A DNA stretch of 64,000 bases from Siphonodentalium dalli (lineage: Eukaryota; Mollusca; Scaphopoda; Gadilida; Siphonodentaliidae): NCBI GenBank assembly GCA_032622095.1, contig CP136061.1, forward strand, positions 255,203,582-255,267,581, in the 5' to 3' direction. Under the pieces are notes generated by a model that worked only from the letters and a program-made list of their open reading frames with translations, did not search any database and was not told the origin of the DNA. Shown here in pieces: positions 48,110-58,855 of the stretch (its first letter is position 1; the number at the start of each line of letters is the position of its first letter). The translations under genes were made by a program, and so were the position numbers.

Positions 48110-48436
48110 TTAAAGGTGGATTATCTCTTTGTAAACATGTATTATATAGTTACCGGGGTATAAAATATTAGACCTGAATCGAAGACTCCTGTCCGGAAAT
48201 GCTTCTATCAATTAATATTCATTTTATTTCCAATATTTTCTGGTCTAAAAAGGTGTGGTTGTTTAATTTGCAAACCCTGATCACATGGCAACCAAATGTA
48301 TATTATTTAACATTCTAAAAAAAAAAATACTTTGAAAACATTCTTCAAATTAATGATGTGCTTATATTTTGTGAATCAAACTAATTCGAGAGTGCAAATA
48401 CCAAACATCATGCAGCAATACCGACGGTACTTTGCT

Positions 48437-48846
48437 TACCCTGTAACCTGAGAATAAGGTGCCCGTCATTTGCAGAATGAGGTCCCCAGAGAGTGAATTT
48501 AGTGATACTATCCCGCTTAGTGGGATAGCATCACTAAATTCACCCTCTGGGGACCTCATTCTGCTTAGGCCTCATCATCTCTGGAAAGTTTCTTTATTTT
48601 AAAATTTCTATAGAAATTTCTTCACATAGATTCATTTCTTTTTTAGTTTAGTTTCTATATATACCCAAATTGGCAGACAACACATTGCATAATCGACGTT
48701 CCAATGGGTGAACATCACAATATTCACCATTTGGGAACTTCAATCTGAGTCTATGTCTCCCATAGCAGATGAGGCCATGCAGAATGAGGTCCCAAGAGGG
48801 TGAATTTGGTGATGCTAGCTTGCAAATGACAGGCGCACTAAACTCA
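48437..48846. mobile_element. Composite fold-back element, GAATGAGGTCCCC family
   Basis: One full palindrome (48473-48568), the GTTCCAATGGGTGAACA palindrome and a truncated third (48779-48825). The flanking octamer TTACCCTG occurs at both sides and is a likely 8-bp target duplication. Confidence 0.7.
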
Positions 48847-48927
48847 GGCTTGCTTTACCCTGGTCACGTGAGAACCAAATGTATCCTCTTACTATAGAAG
48901 TCTTCTCGGTCCACAACAGCTTGGGAT

Positions 48928-49178
48928 CAAGCCTTGAAATAGTGTGTCTGTCATTTGCAGAATGAGGTCCCCAGAGGGTGAATTTAGTGATGCTACCCCG
49001 CATAGCGGGCTAGCATCACCAAATTCACCCTCTGGGGACCTCATTCTGCTGAGGTGTAATCAGAATGAGGTCCCCAGAGGGTGAATTTGGTGATGCTAGC
49101 CCGCTATGCGGGGGTAGCATCACTAAATTCACCCTCTGGGGACCTCATTCTGCAAATGACACACTATTTCAAGGCTTG
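48928..49178. mobile_element. Fold-back MITE, two palindromes, 8-bp target duplication
   Basis: Ends CAAGCCTTGAAATAGTGTGT and complement; two complete GAATGAGGTCCCC palindromes. CTTGGGAT is repeated exactly at 48920-48927 and 49179-49186. It interrupts a copy of the exon-like repeat seen at 35091-35155. Confidence 0.9.
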
Positions 49179-49212
49179 CTTGGGATATTGATTGGGTTGA
49201 TGCTTTTTTGGT

Positions 49213-49324
49213 CCGAGTCCCAATGCCCTAATTAATCGACTCCTTTAACCACAGCAGAATTATGGGTAACTTTTCAAGATTTAGTCGGAAATATGGCTTG
49301 TTGCCATTCATCGGAAAGATCTCC
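49213..49324. mobile_element. Half of a mariner-type palindromic MITE
   Basis: CAATGCCCTAATTAATCGAC through GCCATTCATCGGAAAG is one arm only. It continues into a different element carrying GTTCATCTATTGGGAC. Confidence 0.75.
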
Positions 49325-49539
49325 CCAAGTAAATATTGTGATGTTCATCTATTGGGACCTTGATTATGAAATGTGTTGTCTGCCAATTTGGGGATATAAA
49401 AAATTGATAATGGGAAGTTTCTATATCCCCTAATTTGCAGAAGGTAAAATCCATAATCGAGGTGCCTAATGGGTGATCATCAACAACTTCAACTGGGGAA
49501 CTTCAATCTGATCCTAGATCTACCATAGCAGTTGAGGGC

Positions 49540-49655
49540 CTAAGCAGAATGAGGTCCCCAGAGGGTGAATTTAGTGATGCTAGCCCACTATGCGGGATAG
49601 CGTCACTAAATTCACCCTCTGGGGACCTCATTCTGCAAATGACAAACACGCTTGG
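49540..49655. mobile_element. GAATGAGGTCCCC palindrome next to a Pld exon
   Basis: Arms at 49548-49590 and 49596-49637. It ends about 20 bp from the donor of the exon at 49667. Confidence 0.8.
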
Positions 49656-49666
49656 TCCACTCTTAC

Positions 49667-49790
49667 CTGAGAATGGGTCATGTAGATTCTGTAGATCTCT
49701 GTAAATAAAGTTGCAGTAATCCTTTCCTATCCAGAGCTTAGATGTCCCAGATAATCCGATGTCGTCAAAGTTTTGTTCGCTCGGAGCCTT
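49667..49790 (-). CDS. Pld: Pld exon, start of second catalytic half (WIGKDYCNF)
   Basis: 41 codons plus one base, with acceptor CAG at 49791-49793 and donor GTAAGA at 49666-49661. The end of the exon reads KLWIGKDYCNFIYRDL and then HDPFS, matching the conserved block that opens the C-terminal catalytic half of PLD1 (a WHGKDYCNF-like motif). The first 18 residues are variable and belong to the end of the loop. Phase 0 at the start matches the loop exon directly. The single G at the end completes the Asp codon of DFIDR in the next exon. Confidence 0.92.
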
Positions 49791-50287
49791 CTGTAGAAAA
49801 CCCTTTGGCAGGAGACTTAGAACGAAAATGAAGAGAAAAAGAGAAGTTTAAAAAAAGTCAAATTTCAGATCTTGAAAAATGCAGACGCTCTCTAATGAGC
49901 TTATTATTATTTCATACATACATAATTCATACAGAAATTACTAATCATAGACAATGTTATATTATGACCCTATTTATAAATTAATTTGTCGCCATGCCAC
50001 TCAAATGTGTTTTTACTCTATGTATGCCGGAAATTTTCCACGTATGATTATTTTGGTCTAAAACTTTGTGAAAAATGCAGAGGAAACTAGGCTTTAGGAA
50101 AGTTGAAAGTTCTGTAGTAGTGCAATTTTATGCAGTGCTATGTACACTATGGTTTTGGGATTTAATAGATAGTCTTTTAAATATGATTGGGACAAATATC
50201 AACAATATAATGATTGGGATTCATAGATAATGTTGGGCTTTTAAATCTTTTGGGGAAACTTATCAATGATCGAGTGAAGAGAACATA

Positions 50288-50506
50288 CAGTAATGCTCTA
50301 AGTAATCAACTTCTTAACCACAGCAGAATTATGGGTAACTTTTCAGGATTTAGTCGGAAATACATGTATGGCTTGTTGCCATTCATCGGAAAGCTCTCGG
50401 TGAGAGCTTTCCGATGAATGGCAACAAGCCATATTTCAGACTAAATCCTGAAAAGTTACCCATAATTCAGCTGTGGTTAAGAAGTTGATTACTTAGAGCA
50501 TTACTG
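50288..50506. mobile_element. Palindromic MITE, mariner-type ends, longest copy
   Basis: TA at 50286-50287 and 50507-50508. CAGTAATGCTCTAAGTAATC and complement bound two arms of about 108 bp that meet at GCTCTCGGTGAGAGC. Confidence 0.9.
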
Positions 50507-51258
50507 TATCATTGGCATCTTTACTCCAACAGTGCCATTGAATGAAATTGTAAGTAGAAATTTTACAATAAAAACATCAAGTTTATAAACCTCTGGGTAA
50601 AGCTAGTGTATTGAGAATTTTTCATACCACACAAAAGAGGCAGATTAAATTGTGAGATATAAATTTAATTTGTGTGTCTGATTTAAACATTTTAGACTGA
50701 TCTGAAATATAATTGCCAGATAAACAATTTATTTACTTTGGATTGCCTTTATACATAACTTTTATGTACTTTTTGGGGCTCTTTTTTTCTTCCTGATAAT
50801 GATTTATAATATGATTTAAGTGTGAACTAGGCTCCTGCAAATCACAATTTTTGTCGAATCAAACAAATAATCTATCTATTCCTCACGGCCCTACACTGTC
50901 ATATTTCGGCTGATTGTACTGTTTAATTGATAAATGAAATCAGAGTTGACGGAGGTACACTTGTACTGTGAATCAGGTGGTGACACAATTGTGGGAAATC
51001 TAAATCCACTCAAGTCACAACTTATTCAGTACACTTACCTAGAGGTCAAGGGTCGAGGATTCCAGAATGGTGTGTACCATAATGATTGCTACATAATTAT
51101 GTGGTTATCGTGATCTCCCTTCTGTTAAACGAGATATAGTCAATATTTTGAGAACTTTTTCGATAATATATTAGTCGCAGATGTCTCCCGGTGTTGGAGG
51201 GTTTGATAATTTAATGAATCTTTGCTATCATTTTAAATCGAATTGAACCCTTTATATG

Positions 51259-51432
51259 ATTTCACATCAAATGGAATCTTGAACGTTCACAGGAGCCTTG
51301 TGTGAACATTATAAGTCACATCAAATCGAATCTCAAACGTTCACAGGAGCCTAGTGTGAACATTATAAGTCACATCAAATGGAATCTCAAACGTTCACAG
51401 GAGCCTAGTGTAAACATTATAAGTCACATTAA
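51259..51432 (+). repeat. Tandem repeat, three ~56-bp units
   Basis: Each unit has TCACATCAAATGGAATCTC-like and CGTTCACAGGAGCCTAGTGT. The open frame across it has no recognised product. Confidence 0.8.
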
Positions 51433-51962
51433 TTATATGAAGAGAAGATATAATGTCAAAACACAATTTAAGAGAAATGATATTAGTATAGAGACTGTTA
51501 GTAACGCTATCAGGGTGTCTTTATATCATATATTTAAATCAGATCAAGTATATACATGGAGAGATTTTAAATCTACATCTCTACTAAATAGTTTCAGGTA
51601 TTTCTTTAAATGCATATAATCTGCTTCTACCAATGTTTCAAAGAGATAGTTCAGAATTTAGGCAGTATTAAACAACCCTCGAAATTAGTTATGGTATAGA
51701 AGCCAAAATATTTAGAATTTCTTGCAATTCTAAAGCAATACTGTGAAATGTGAACCACATCTTCTCAAATGTGAACCAGGCACCAAATATCAAGAAATTC
51801 TGTTTAATATTGCTCAAGATCCTGACACCCCAAAACAGTGATTTCTAAGTCGAAAAAGGAGTATAACTCCGTCAAAATTGATCGGACGATGAACAAATTT
51901 GAATTTGGCCTGCATCTGCTCATAAGTGAACCACATACCAAATATCAAGAAATTCTATTTAA

Positions 51963-52353
51963 CCCTTTACCCAACAGAACGGCCCTGTGCCAATGCATTC
52001 TCTTATATATGCGAGTCGACCATAGGTCGCCTCGCATATATAAGAGAATGCATTGGCTTAACACATTAAAAATTATAAAATTGTTAAAGAATGTAAGAAA
52101 AAATGGTAAAAAGTGTTAAAAAAAGATTTTTTTTAGGCCAATGCATTCTCTTATATATGCGAGGCGACCTATGGTCGACTCGCATATATAAGAGAATGCA
52201 TTGGCACAGGGCTAACTGTAACTATCACAATGTGGTCAAGGAGCCGGTTCCAATGATATCCATATGTGTATGGTTTTATTGAGACAGACCAAAGATATTT
52301 TAGGCTGTTGAAGCTTTATTTGGCCGGTTTTGGCCGGTTTGTTGGGTAAAGGG
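51963..52353. mobile_element. piggyBac-like MITE, family A, with empty site nearby
   Basis: TTAA at 51959-51962 and 52354-52357, two hairpin modules. It sits in a diverged Helentron-like core. The neighbouring core copy at 51781-51815 reads straight through the same site. Confidence 0.92.
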
Positions 52354-52665
52354 TTAATATTGCTCGAGTTAACATCTGGACAAGAAATAGGACAGACACA
52401 CGGATGGACGTGCAGACTCCGCACAAACATGGCTGATTACAGTAGTACTCCAAAATTTATTGGCTGTAATTCTGGTAAAAATGGACAGCAAAATCGAGCT
52501 TGATCTTTATTTTATAGTAAGTGAACAAACATACAAAAATTAATTCCATTTAGAGTAGAACTAAAGTTATCATCCAGAACAAATTATGAACAGATGGAAA
52601 GAAGACCAGACAGATGGCTTGAAGGACAGAAAGATAGACAGACAAAAAATATAATAGAAGAGAAG

Positions 52666-52919
52666 CAAGCCTTGAAATAAGGTGTCTGTCGTTTGCAGAA
52701 TGAGGTCCCCAGAGGGTGAATTTAGTGATGCTACCCCGCATAGCCGGCTAGCATCACCAAATTCACCCTCTGGGAACCTCATTCTGCTGAGGTGTAAGCA
52801 GAACGAGGTCCCCAGAGGGTGAATTTGGTGATGCTAGACCGGTATGCGGGGTAGCATCACTAAATTCACCCTCTGGGGACCTCATTCTGCAAATGACAGA
52901 CACCCTATTTCAAGGCTTG
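52666..52919. mobile_element. Fold-back MITE, two palindromes, 8-bp target duplication
   Basis: CAAGCCTTGAAATAAGGTGT and complement bound two GAATGAGGTCCCC palindromes. AAGAGAAG is repeated exactly at 52658-52665 and 52920-52927. Confidence 0.9.
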
Positions 52920-53570
52920 AAGAGAAGTGAATGTCATTATATGAGTGTATTCATGTGGTAGTCGTTAGTATGGGACTTTTTGGAGGTTATTTCTATACAT
53001 ATAATAATACCTACTGATGGTGTGCAACAAAGTGGCAGTCCTGAACATGTCAGGCCTAATGGCATATGATACTTGTATGAGAATATCACAGTTGTGTTGA
53101 GCAAAAATAGGAGAATAATATTCTAGACGGAAGCATATATTTAAACAGTGCAGTGGATTTGAAGGGGTTATTGATGAGGAACCAACGCTATGGATCCGCC
53201 ATCCTACAAACTACTCACTCGACCGTCAAGGTACGAACTGATGGCTCCCTTAACCTTCAGTCAATAATACAAATATGTATGAGGTAAAAGCTCACAGTGC
53301 TCAAAATATGGTAGATATACATGAAGTCGTAAAATCTCTCTTTAAAAGAGTTTTATACCAGTAGATTAATAGGTGGCCATCTTATATTTATTTCGTCAAA
53401 TTGAGCTAAAACAAAATGAAGAATACTCAATAGATACAGGAAAACCATATTTTCATTGATAACTGAACACATTATTGGTGGACAAAACATGCTTTTGTTT
53501 TAGCTATGAAGAGCAATATCATTGCAAATAAAACTACAAAGGAAAGATATTTTGAAAATCAAAACTAGAA

Positions 53571-54002
53571 CAAGAGCATCGCTAGGGCATGGTAAAATAC
53601 GCCTGTGGTAATTCCAACAAAAAGACCATTACTCTGGTGGAAATTCGCTGACAGAACCCAAATTCTAACTCGACCTGTATTTTGTGCTATTAAACCCACA
53701 AACACAAACCAAATTTCATTCCAATCAGGTCAAACTAATTAAAGTTATCATTCGGAAATGAAAATTGAGTGCAAATTCCAAACAAAAGGGCCATTACTCT
53801 GGTGAAAATTCTCAGGTAGAACCCGAATTTGAACTTCACCTGTATTGTGTGCCAGTAAACCCAAATTCAAAATTTCATTACATTCAATTGAGACAATCTA
53901 AAGTTATCATCCGGAAACCAAAAGCGAACATACGGATGGAGATGGATAGATGAATGGACCAATAACACAATACATCCCATTTTTTCAAACGGGCATATAA
54001 AA
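53571..54002 (+). mobile_element. Helentron-like element, TACGCC type, complete short form
   Basis: 5' AACAAGAGCATCGC, then AAAATACGCC; two cores; a GGATGGAGATGGATAG tail; 3' TTTTTTCAAACGGGCATATA. It ends 16 bp from the candidate micro-exon at 54018. Confidence 0.65.
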
Positions 54003-54017
54003 AGTACTGTTACTCAC

Positions 54018-54055
54018 AGGGTGTTCTCGTCACCTTTCTTCTCATACCTCACATC
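54018..54055 (-). CDS. Pld: Candidate 38-bp micro-exon of Pld, optional
   Basis: This short stretch has a strong acceptor (a T-rich tract ending CAG at 54056-54058) and a strong donor (GTGAGT at 54017-54012). Read in phase from the loop exon it gives DVRYEKKGDENT plus two bases. Its length is not a multiple of three, so joining it to the exon at 49667-49790 breaks the frame, while skipping it keeps the frame. Either another unseen micro-exon follows it, or it is a rarely used or poison exon, or the splice signals are chance. Vertebrate PLD1 is alternatively spliced in this loop, which makes an alternative exon plausible but not shown. Confidence 0.35.
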
Positions 54056-54246
54056 CTGAAAAAATAATTTATGAAAGCAGCGAGTAAAACAATTGTTTCC
54101 AAACACATATGAGGGGGTGGGTGGGGGGATATGGTGGGGGATCAAGGGGAGGGGTGGGTGGTGAGTGCCTTATTGATCAAGAGGACCCAAAAGTTATATT
54201 TTCTGCAGCTCAAAAAAATATTTCCTCCAAACAAACTATTTTTGGC

Positions 54247-54430
54247 CATAAAACTTAGGGATACATGTGTAAGATAGTTTTAAAACTTAGGGATACATGT
54301 GTAAGATAGTTTTAAAACTTAGGGATACATGTGTAAGATAGTTTTAAAACTTAGGGATACATGTGTAATATAGTTTTAAAACTTAGGGATACTTTCAATT
54401 TCGTGCTTGTGGGGGGGGGGGGGGGGGGTG
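54247..54430 (+). repeat. 32-bp tandem repeat and poly-G run
   Basis: Four to five units of AAAACTTAGGGATACATGTG plus TAAGATAGTTTT, followed by a G run of about 18 near 54411-54428. Confidence 0.85.
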
Positions 54431-54605
54431 GTCCAAAGGTAAAAAAAAGTATCATACGTCTCTGAAATTGTTTTGATGACTACTTGGAGACATTTTTTCC
54501 GCACATGGCTGCACATGGGCTTTAGTTAGCTATAAATAATGGTGATAAAAATTAATTAAATTTTAGTCTTTAGCATTATTTATAACAGCTGAAGTGGTTG
54601 ATGAA

Positions 54606-54747
54606 CCCTTTAAGTGCCAAGTCCGATTTTTGTATCAACCCTTTCCTTGATCATTTTTCAAATTTATTGATTATAATAATGTGATACATTGATGGAAAGA
54701 GCTCTAAATATGGGTTGATACAAAAATCGGACTTGGCACTGAAAGGG
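54606..54747. mobile_element. piggyBac-like MITE, family B, without hairpin module
   Basis: CCCTTTAAGTGCCAAGTCCG and complement, TTAA at 54748-54751 and TGAA on the left. The interior lacks the shared CAATGCATTCTC module, so the module is not needed for the basic element. Confidence 0.85.
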
Positions 54748-55154
54748 TTAATAATTGCAAAATCAAAGTTCCAAACACTATGTGCATCTTCAATTATTTA
54801 AAATCAGTATTGACCAAAAACAGTGGAAGTTTACCCTATTGTAACTGTACTGTAAATATAGGTTTTACAGCAATCAGGGAATTACACAACGCTCGCTTTA
54901 TTGGCATTTTGGACTGTGACTGAACAATTCTGTTATGTGGTTAAACAAACCAGTTACAGACATGTTAACTTAATGATTTTAACCCGAGACTCAGATTTAG
55001 ACCCCATCTCACGCCCATACGATTGCTGATGCAAATATCATGATTTAAGGTGTCCCTTGGGTATATACTCATGCCAATGCACACATACAGGGGGCAATGA
55101 ACCCAATTCTAGTTAAAGACAATGTTCAAACTAGCTGTAGATGGTGTTTATAGG

Positions 55155-55572
55155 AATCGGGGAGCGAGTACACCATGGAATGCTAAAGGTGAAGGTAACT
55201 GAAGAATGACCTTCACCTGATACATGTTATTAAAGGATGACATCGTGTTTATTTGACTTGTACATCATATCTAAATAATTTAAACTGGTGAATTAATGGG
55301 GGAATGGATTTTTGTGAGTGGGAAATTGATTTAACTAGCTGCTGTAATTCTGGGTTTTTTCCAGATCAAATTTGGCTGTGGGATAGCCCTGTCATACACT
55401 TGGGGATTTATTTAAGAAAGTAAACACATGACCTATGATTTTTCTTGCATTTCGTGATCAACTGGTGTCAATCTAGCTGGGTAAAACACCACTGGAATAG
55501 CCTGTAGGTTTCAATTCAGTCGAAACGTTAAAACTGTCGCCTATGGGAAACCATTTAGTTCAGTTATTCCTA
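55155..55572 (+). repeat. Unclassified repeat, inverted partner of 18537-18975
   Basis: GGGGAGCGAGTACACCATGG at the start and AACTGTCGCCTATGGGAAAC at the end; complement of the other copy. No coding recognised. Confidence 0.75.
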
Positions 55573-56221
55573 TAGTGCAAAGCAAACTGGGCATCTGAGC
55601 ATATGGGCACCCGGTAGGCCACAGCGTTTTGTAAATTTATTTTGGAAAATGGTCAAAGAAAATTTCATTTCCTCATCTCTCTTTATCAAATGTTTTTGTT
55701 TTAGTTTCGGATTTCTTGATAATAATTAGATAATTTGATTTTTCAAATCAGCCACAGTTTCTGAAAAATTGTCAAAAAAGTTTAGAAATAGTCAAAATAA
55801 TTTTCCTGCCAGTGAGACCTAGGCCCCTGCAAATAGTTTGTTTTTGATCGAATCGAGGTTTGAAAAATTTGACAATGAAACAAATATTTCATGATCTAGG
55901 TTGCTGAATGATGAGATAAAGGTATGTTTCCCATTTTTGTCTGTATGTCATAATTATCTATTAAACAAAACACGTTGTCACCTTTTTTTGTGACAATTAA
56001 AGACATCATTTCTTCAAAAGATAACAAACAATTTGGAATTTTTTTGAACACAAAATAGAAACCATTGAAGAATTACCCTATCATGACTTTCTCAAAAATA
56101 AAACGGGCATTTTATTAAAGGGCTTTGACATATTCACTGTCGCGAACGACATTACAACTGTCACTTTAAGTCAAAACTGAGAAAATATAATCAAATAATG
56201 AACAGATAATACATCTAATAG

Positions 56222-56300
56222 TGTGTATGCGCAGTCATGTGACGTATTGTATGCGCAGTCACGTGACGTATTGTATGCGCAGTCACGTGACATATTGTTT
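56222..56300 (+). promoter_or_regulatory. Three tandem GTCACGTGAC sites in a Pld intron
   Basis: A 24-bp unit TATGCGCAGTCACGTGACGT is repeated three times. GTCATGTGAC is at 56234-56243 and GTCACGTGAC at 56258-56267 and 56282-56291. The palindrome GTCACGTGAC is the extended E-box (CLEAR-type) bound by TFEB/MITF-family bHLH-Zip factors. TGCGCA resembles an NRF1 half site. Function here is inferred only. Confidence 0.4.
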
Positions 56301-57163
56301 CACAGAAATATGAAGTATCTTTCCGTCTCCAATTGAATGTCTTTGGAATAAATTACAAATTGATATATTCGCGGTCATGAAACAAGAGACTTAGAACAGC
56401 TACAGTTAACTTAAAGCAACAGATTTTTAGGAAATACTTGCGAGTGTATAAACTTTTTATACTTCGCAGTATTTGTGAACGTTGATATATTATCGATAAA
56501 TGAATTATGTTCGTGTTGGCTGTTTTGAAGTATTCAAAATAACTATTCATTGTTTCAAAGTCGAATCGAATATTGAGGTCGATTTGAATAACAAAACGAC
56601 TGTCGAATATTCACAGGGGCCTAAGCAGGGTCCGCGCTGGACCAAAATTTACTTTTGCCAAATAATTTACTAAATGAAAATATTTTTTGCCAAATTCTTT
56701 TAGAATTTACAAAATGCTATCACTGATAGGATAGTATAATTTTCTGCAACATTGAGTCTTATTTTGTGGGTTATCATACAATAAACCAATCACCGAACAA
56801 TACAATTGTAGAAGGGTTGATTCATCAGAAGGGCACATTACAAGAGGATTAGCTATGTAAACACCACCACACCAAAGATGGGTAATCCCTCACCCATCAA
56901 TACTAATGCTCTCTTATTTACTGCATCTTAAAACTTTTCCTAGACCATATAAAACACCACGAATATAATATTGTAAGAGTTTCCTGAAATTAATGGTATT
57001 GATTGACCAATATCTTTCAACTTTCTTGAGGAATTAAAAAGTGACTTGCCAAAACTTTTGCCAAATGAAAATATTTTTTGCCAAATGTGAATTATTTTTG
57101 CCATTGGCAAATTTGGCAAGTGACAGTGCGAACCCTGGGGCCTAAGAGAATCGTGTTACTTAC

Positions 57164-58270
57164 AATTAAGCTGTCCCTGAGTTTTCTTGAGCGCTGAAGC
57201 CATGATGTACCCGTATTATGTTCCTCTAAAGGCGTCACCGGCTTTAACACCCCCTGCATCTCACTCAGGGGAACTAAGTCCTGTTCGGCTGACAAACCAG
57301 TCTGTAATCGCTGAACGTTCATCACTAACTTCCACTTATTCATGAGATTTTGCCGATGACGAGAATCTGATTCGTTTCCCAAATCCTCGTCACTAGGTCT
57401 TCTCCATCTTCGAAGCACTGATCTAATTTTATCTGTAACGCCGTCAGTAGCGTCTTGGGGTTCTTCTTCTTCAACAAGACTCACGCTAGCAGATCTGAGG
57501 CGCCTCACTGCGGTTCTGAATCGCGACCTGACATTTGTAGCATGCTGCGTATCCTCCAACGATTGCACATTATTTTGCATATTTTTATCAACAAAACCAC
57601 CGGGAGATTTTTCTGATTTATCAGCATTTCTTCTGAATAATTTATTAAATCGTCTTGGTTTTTCGTTTTCAGTTTTTGAGCTAACTAACGGTGTGATATC
57701 CCCAATAATGTTTTTATTAGAATCAATTTCCCTAACTTTGGAATTGTTTTCAGGTAAACTACAACTATTTGATGAACTTTTAGCTTTCGATTCATCACCA
57801 TGAACATTTTCACGCGATCCGGAATCAACTTCCAAAGTATCGTGAAAGAAATGAGTGGAATCTTGGAATGACGACCTGCGATGCTTCAATCGTTCAGTCC
57901 CTAATGAATCATCACAGTTGACATTGCATTCAATGGATTTCTCCATTAGAGCATCAGATGCTTTAATAAGGCTTTGATTCGCAGCCGACGAGGAGTCACA
58001 ACTAGCGGTGTCCGATCCGGAATGATCAGCGAATGGAATGGAGTCTTCCATCACGATCTCTTCCTGTCTTTTTAACGGGGATGAAGAAGATGAGGTGCGC
58101 ACTTTCGATGTGTCTCCTGAATGTATCTGCACTGTGTGAACTGCCGTTGGCGGTTTGTTTTGAGCTGGACGGTCATCATCAATTGATATTTTTATTTGAG
58201 GATTGTTGTTGTTGTTAGTGTTGTTGTTATTGTTAACAAATACGTCATCTGATTCAGAGTAATCTTTAGA
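57164..58270 (-). CDS. Pld: Pld central-loop exon, 369 codons
   Basis: A single open exon with acceptor CAG at 58271-58273 and donor GTAAGT at 57163-57158, phase 0 at both ends. It sits between the post-HKD1 segment and the second catalytic half, where mammalian PLD1 has a regulatory loop of a little over 100 residues, so this loop is about three times longer. It starts SKDYSESDD, has an Asn run, then long Ser/Asp/Glu-rich low-complexity stretches broken by basic clusters: KPRRFNKLFRR, RFRTAVRRLRSASVS and KIRSVLRRWRRPSDEDLG. The sequence R-R-L-R-S-A-S-V-S looks like a basophilic kinase target (inference). No folded domain is recognised. The assignment rests on its splice phases and its position between matching PLD exons. 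Loops of this kind diverge fast, so sequence similarity alone would be weak. Confidence 0.85.
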
Positions 58271-58317
58271 CTGAAATTATACAGGAAAAAATTGCTCATT
58301 TTCTAGGATAGTTTAAC

Positions 58318-58855
58318 CTCTTTCCATGGTGGGGAATCACGTGGTTTCGAGGTTGGCGAGTACCACGCATTCAAAATTTACAAACGCACAAAAACATAAT
58401 ATATGAGGAACTGACACAAAACATATCATTTTGACTGATATGAGCATATGCATGTTTATTTTAAAGATAAGTTGATACCTTATTTGTTTGGAAATGCTCA
58501 TTTGTGTCCAAACTCACAGTTGTCTGTTTTAACATTCTGACCAAAGTTGCCAGGCGGAGGTTCTTGGAATACTAAGTCCATACATCTAGGAGAATCCGTC
58601 GACTGACAACTTTGGTTAGAATGTTAGAACAGAAAACTGTGAGTTTGGACACAAATGAGGTATCAGCTTGTTTGAAAAATAGTACTGTACAATACATGCT
58701 CATAGCTGCCAAAATACTATGTAATATATCATTATCCTACATGTAGTTTATTACATATTTCCTCGTTTCTGGTTGTCTTTGCGATCGACTCGGCCATTTT
58801 GAATACATGGTTCTCATCAACTCAAAACCACGTGATTCCCCACCGTGCTTTCTTT
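58318..58855. mobile_element. Fold-back element, nested inverted repeats
   Basis: Outer ends CATGGTGGGGAATCACGTGG and its complement near 58850. Inner arms of about 55 bp, TCATTTGTGTCCAAACTCAC and complement, lie at 58497-58552 and 58603-58660. No coding. Confidence 0.8.

Noticed and set aside
51046-51090. TAG followed by GTAAGT on the minus strand, considered as a missing Pld exon after the micro-exon
   Set aside because: The only frame fitting the next exon ends in a stop codon at the donor, and the segment resembles a repeat near 10430-10480.
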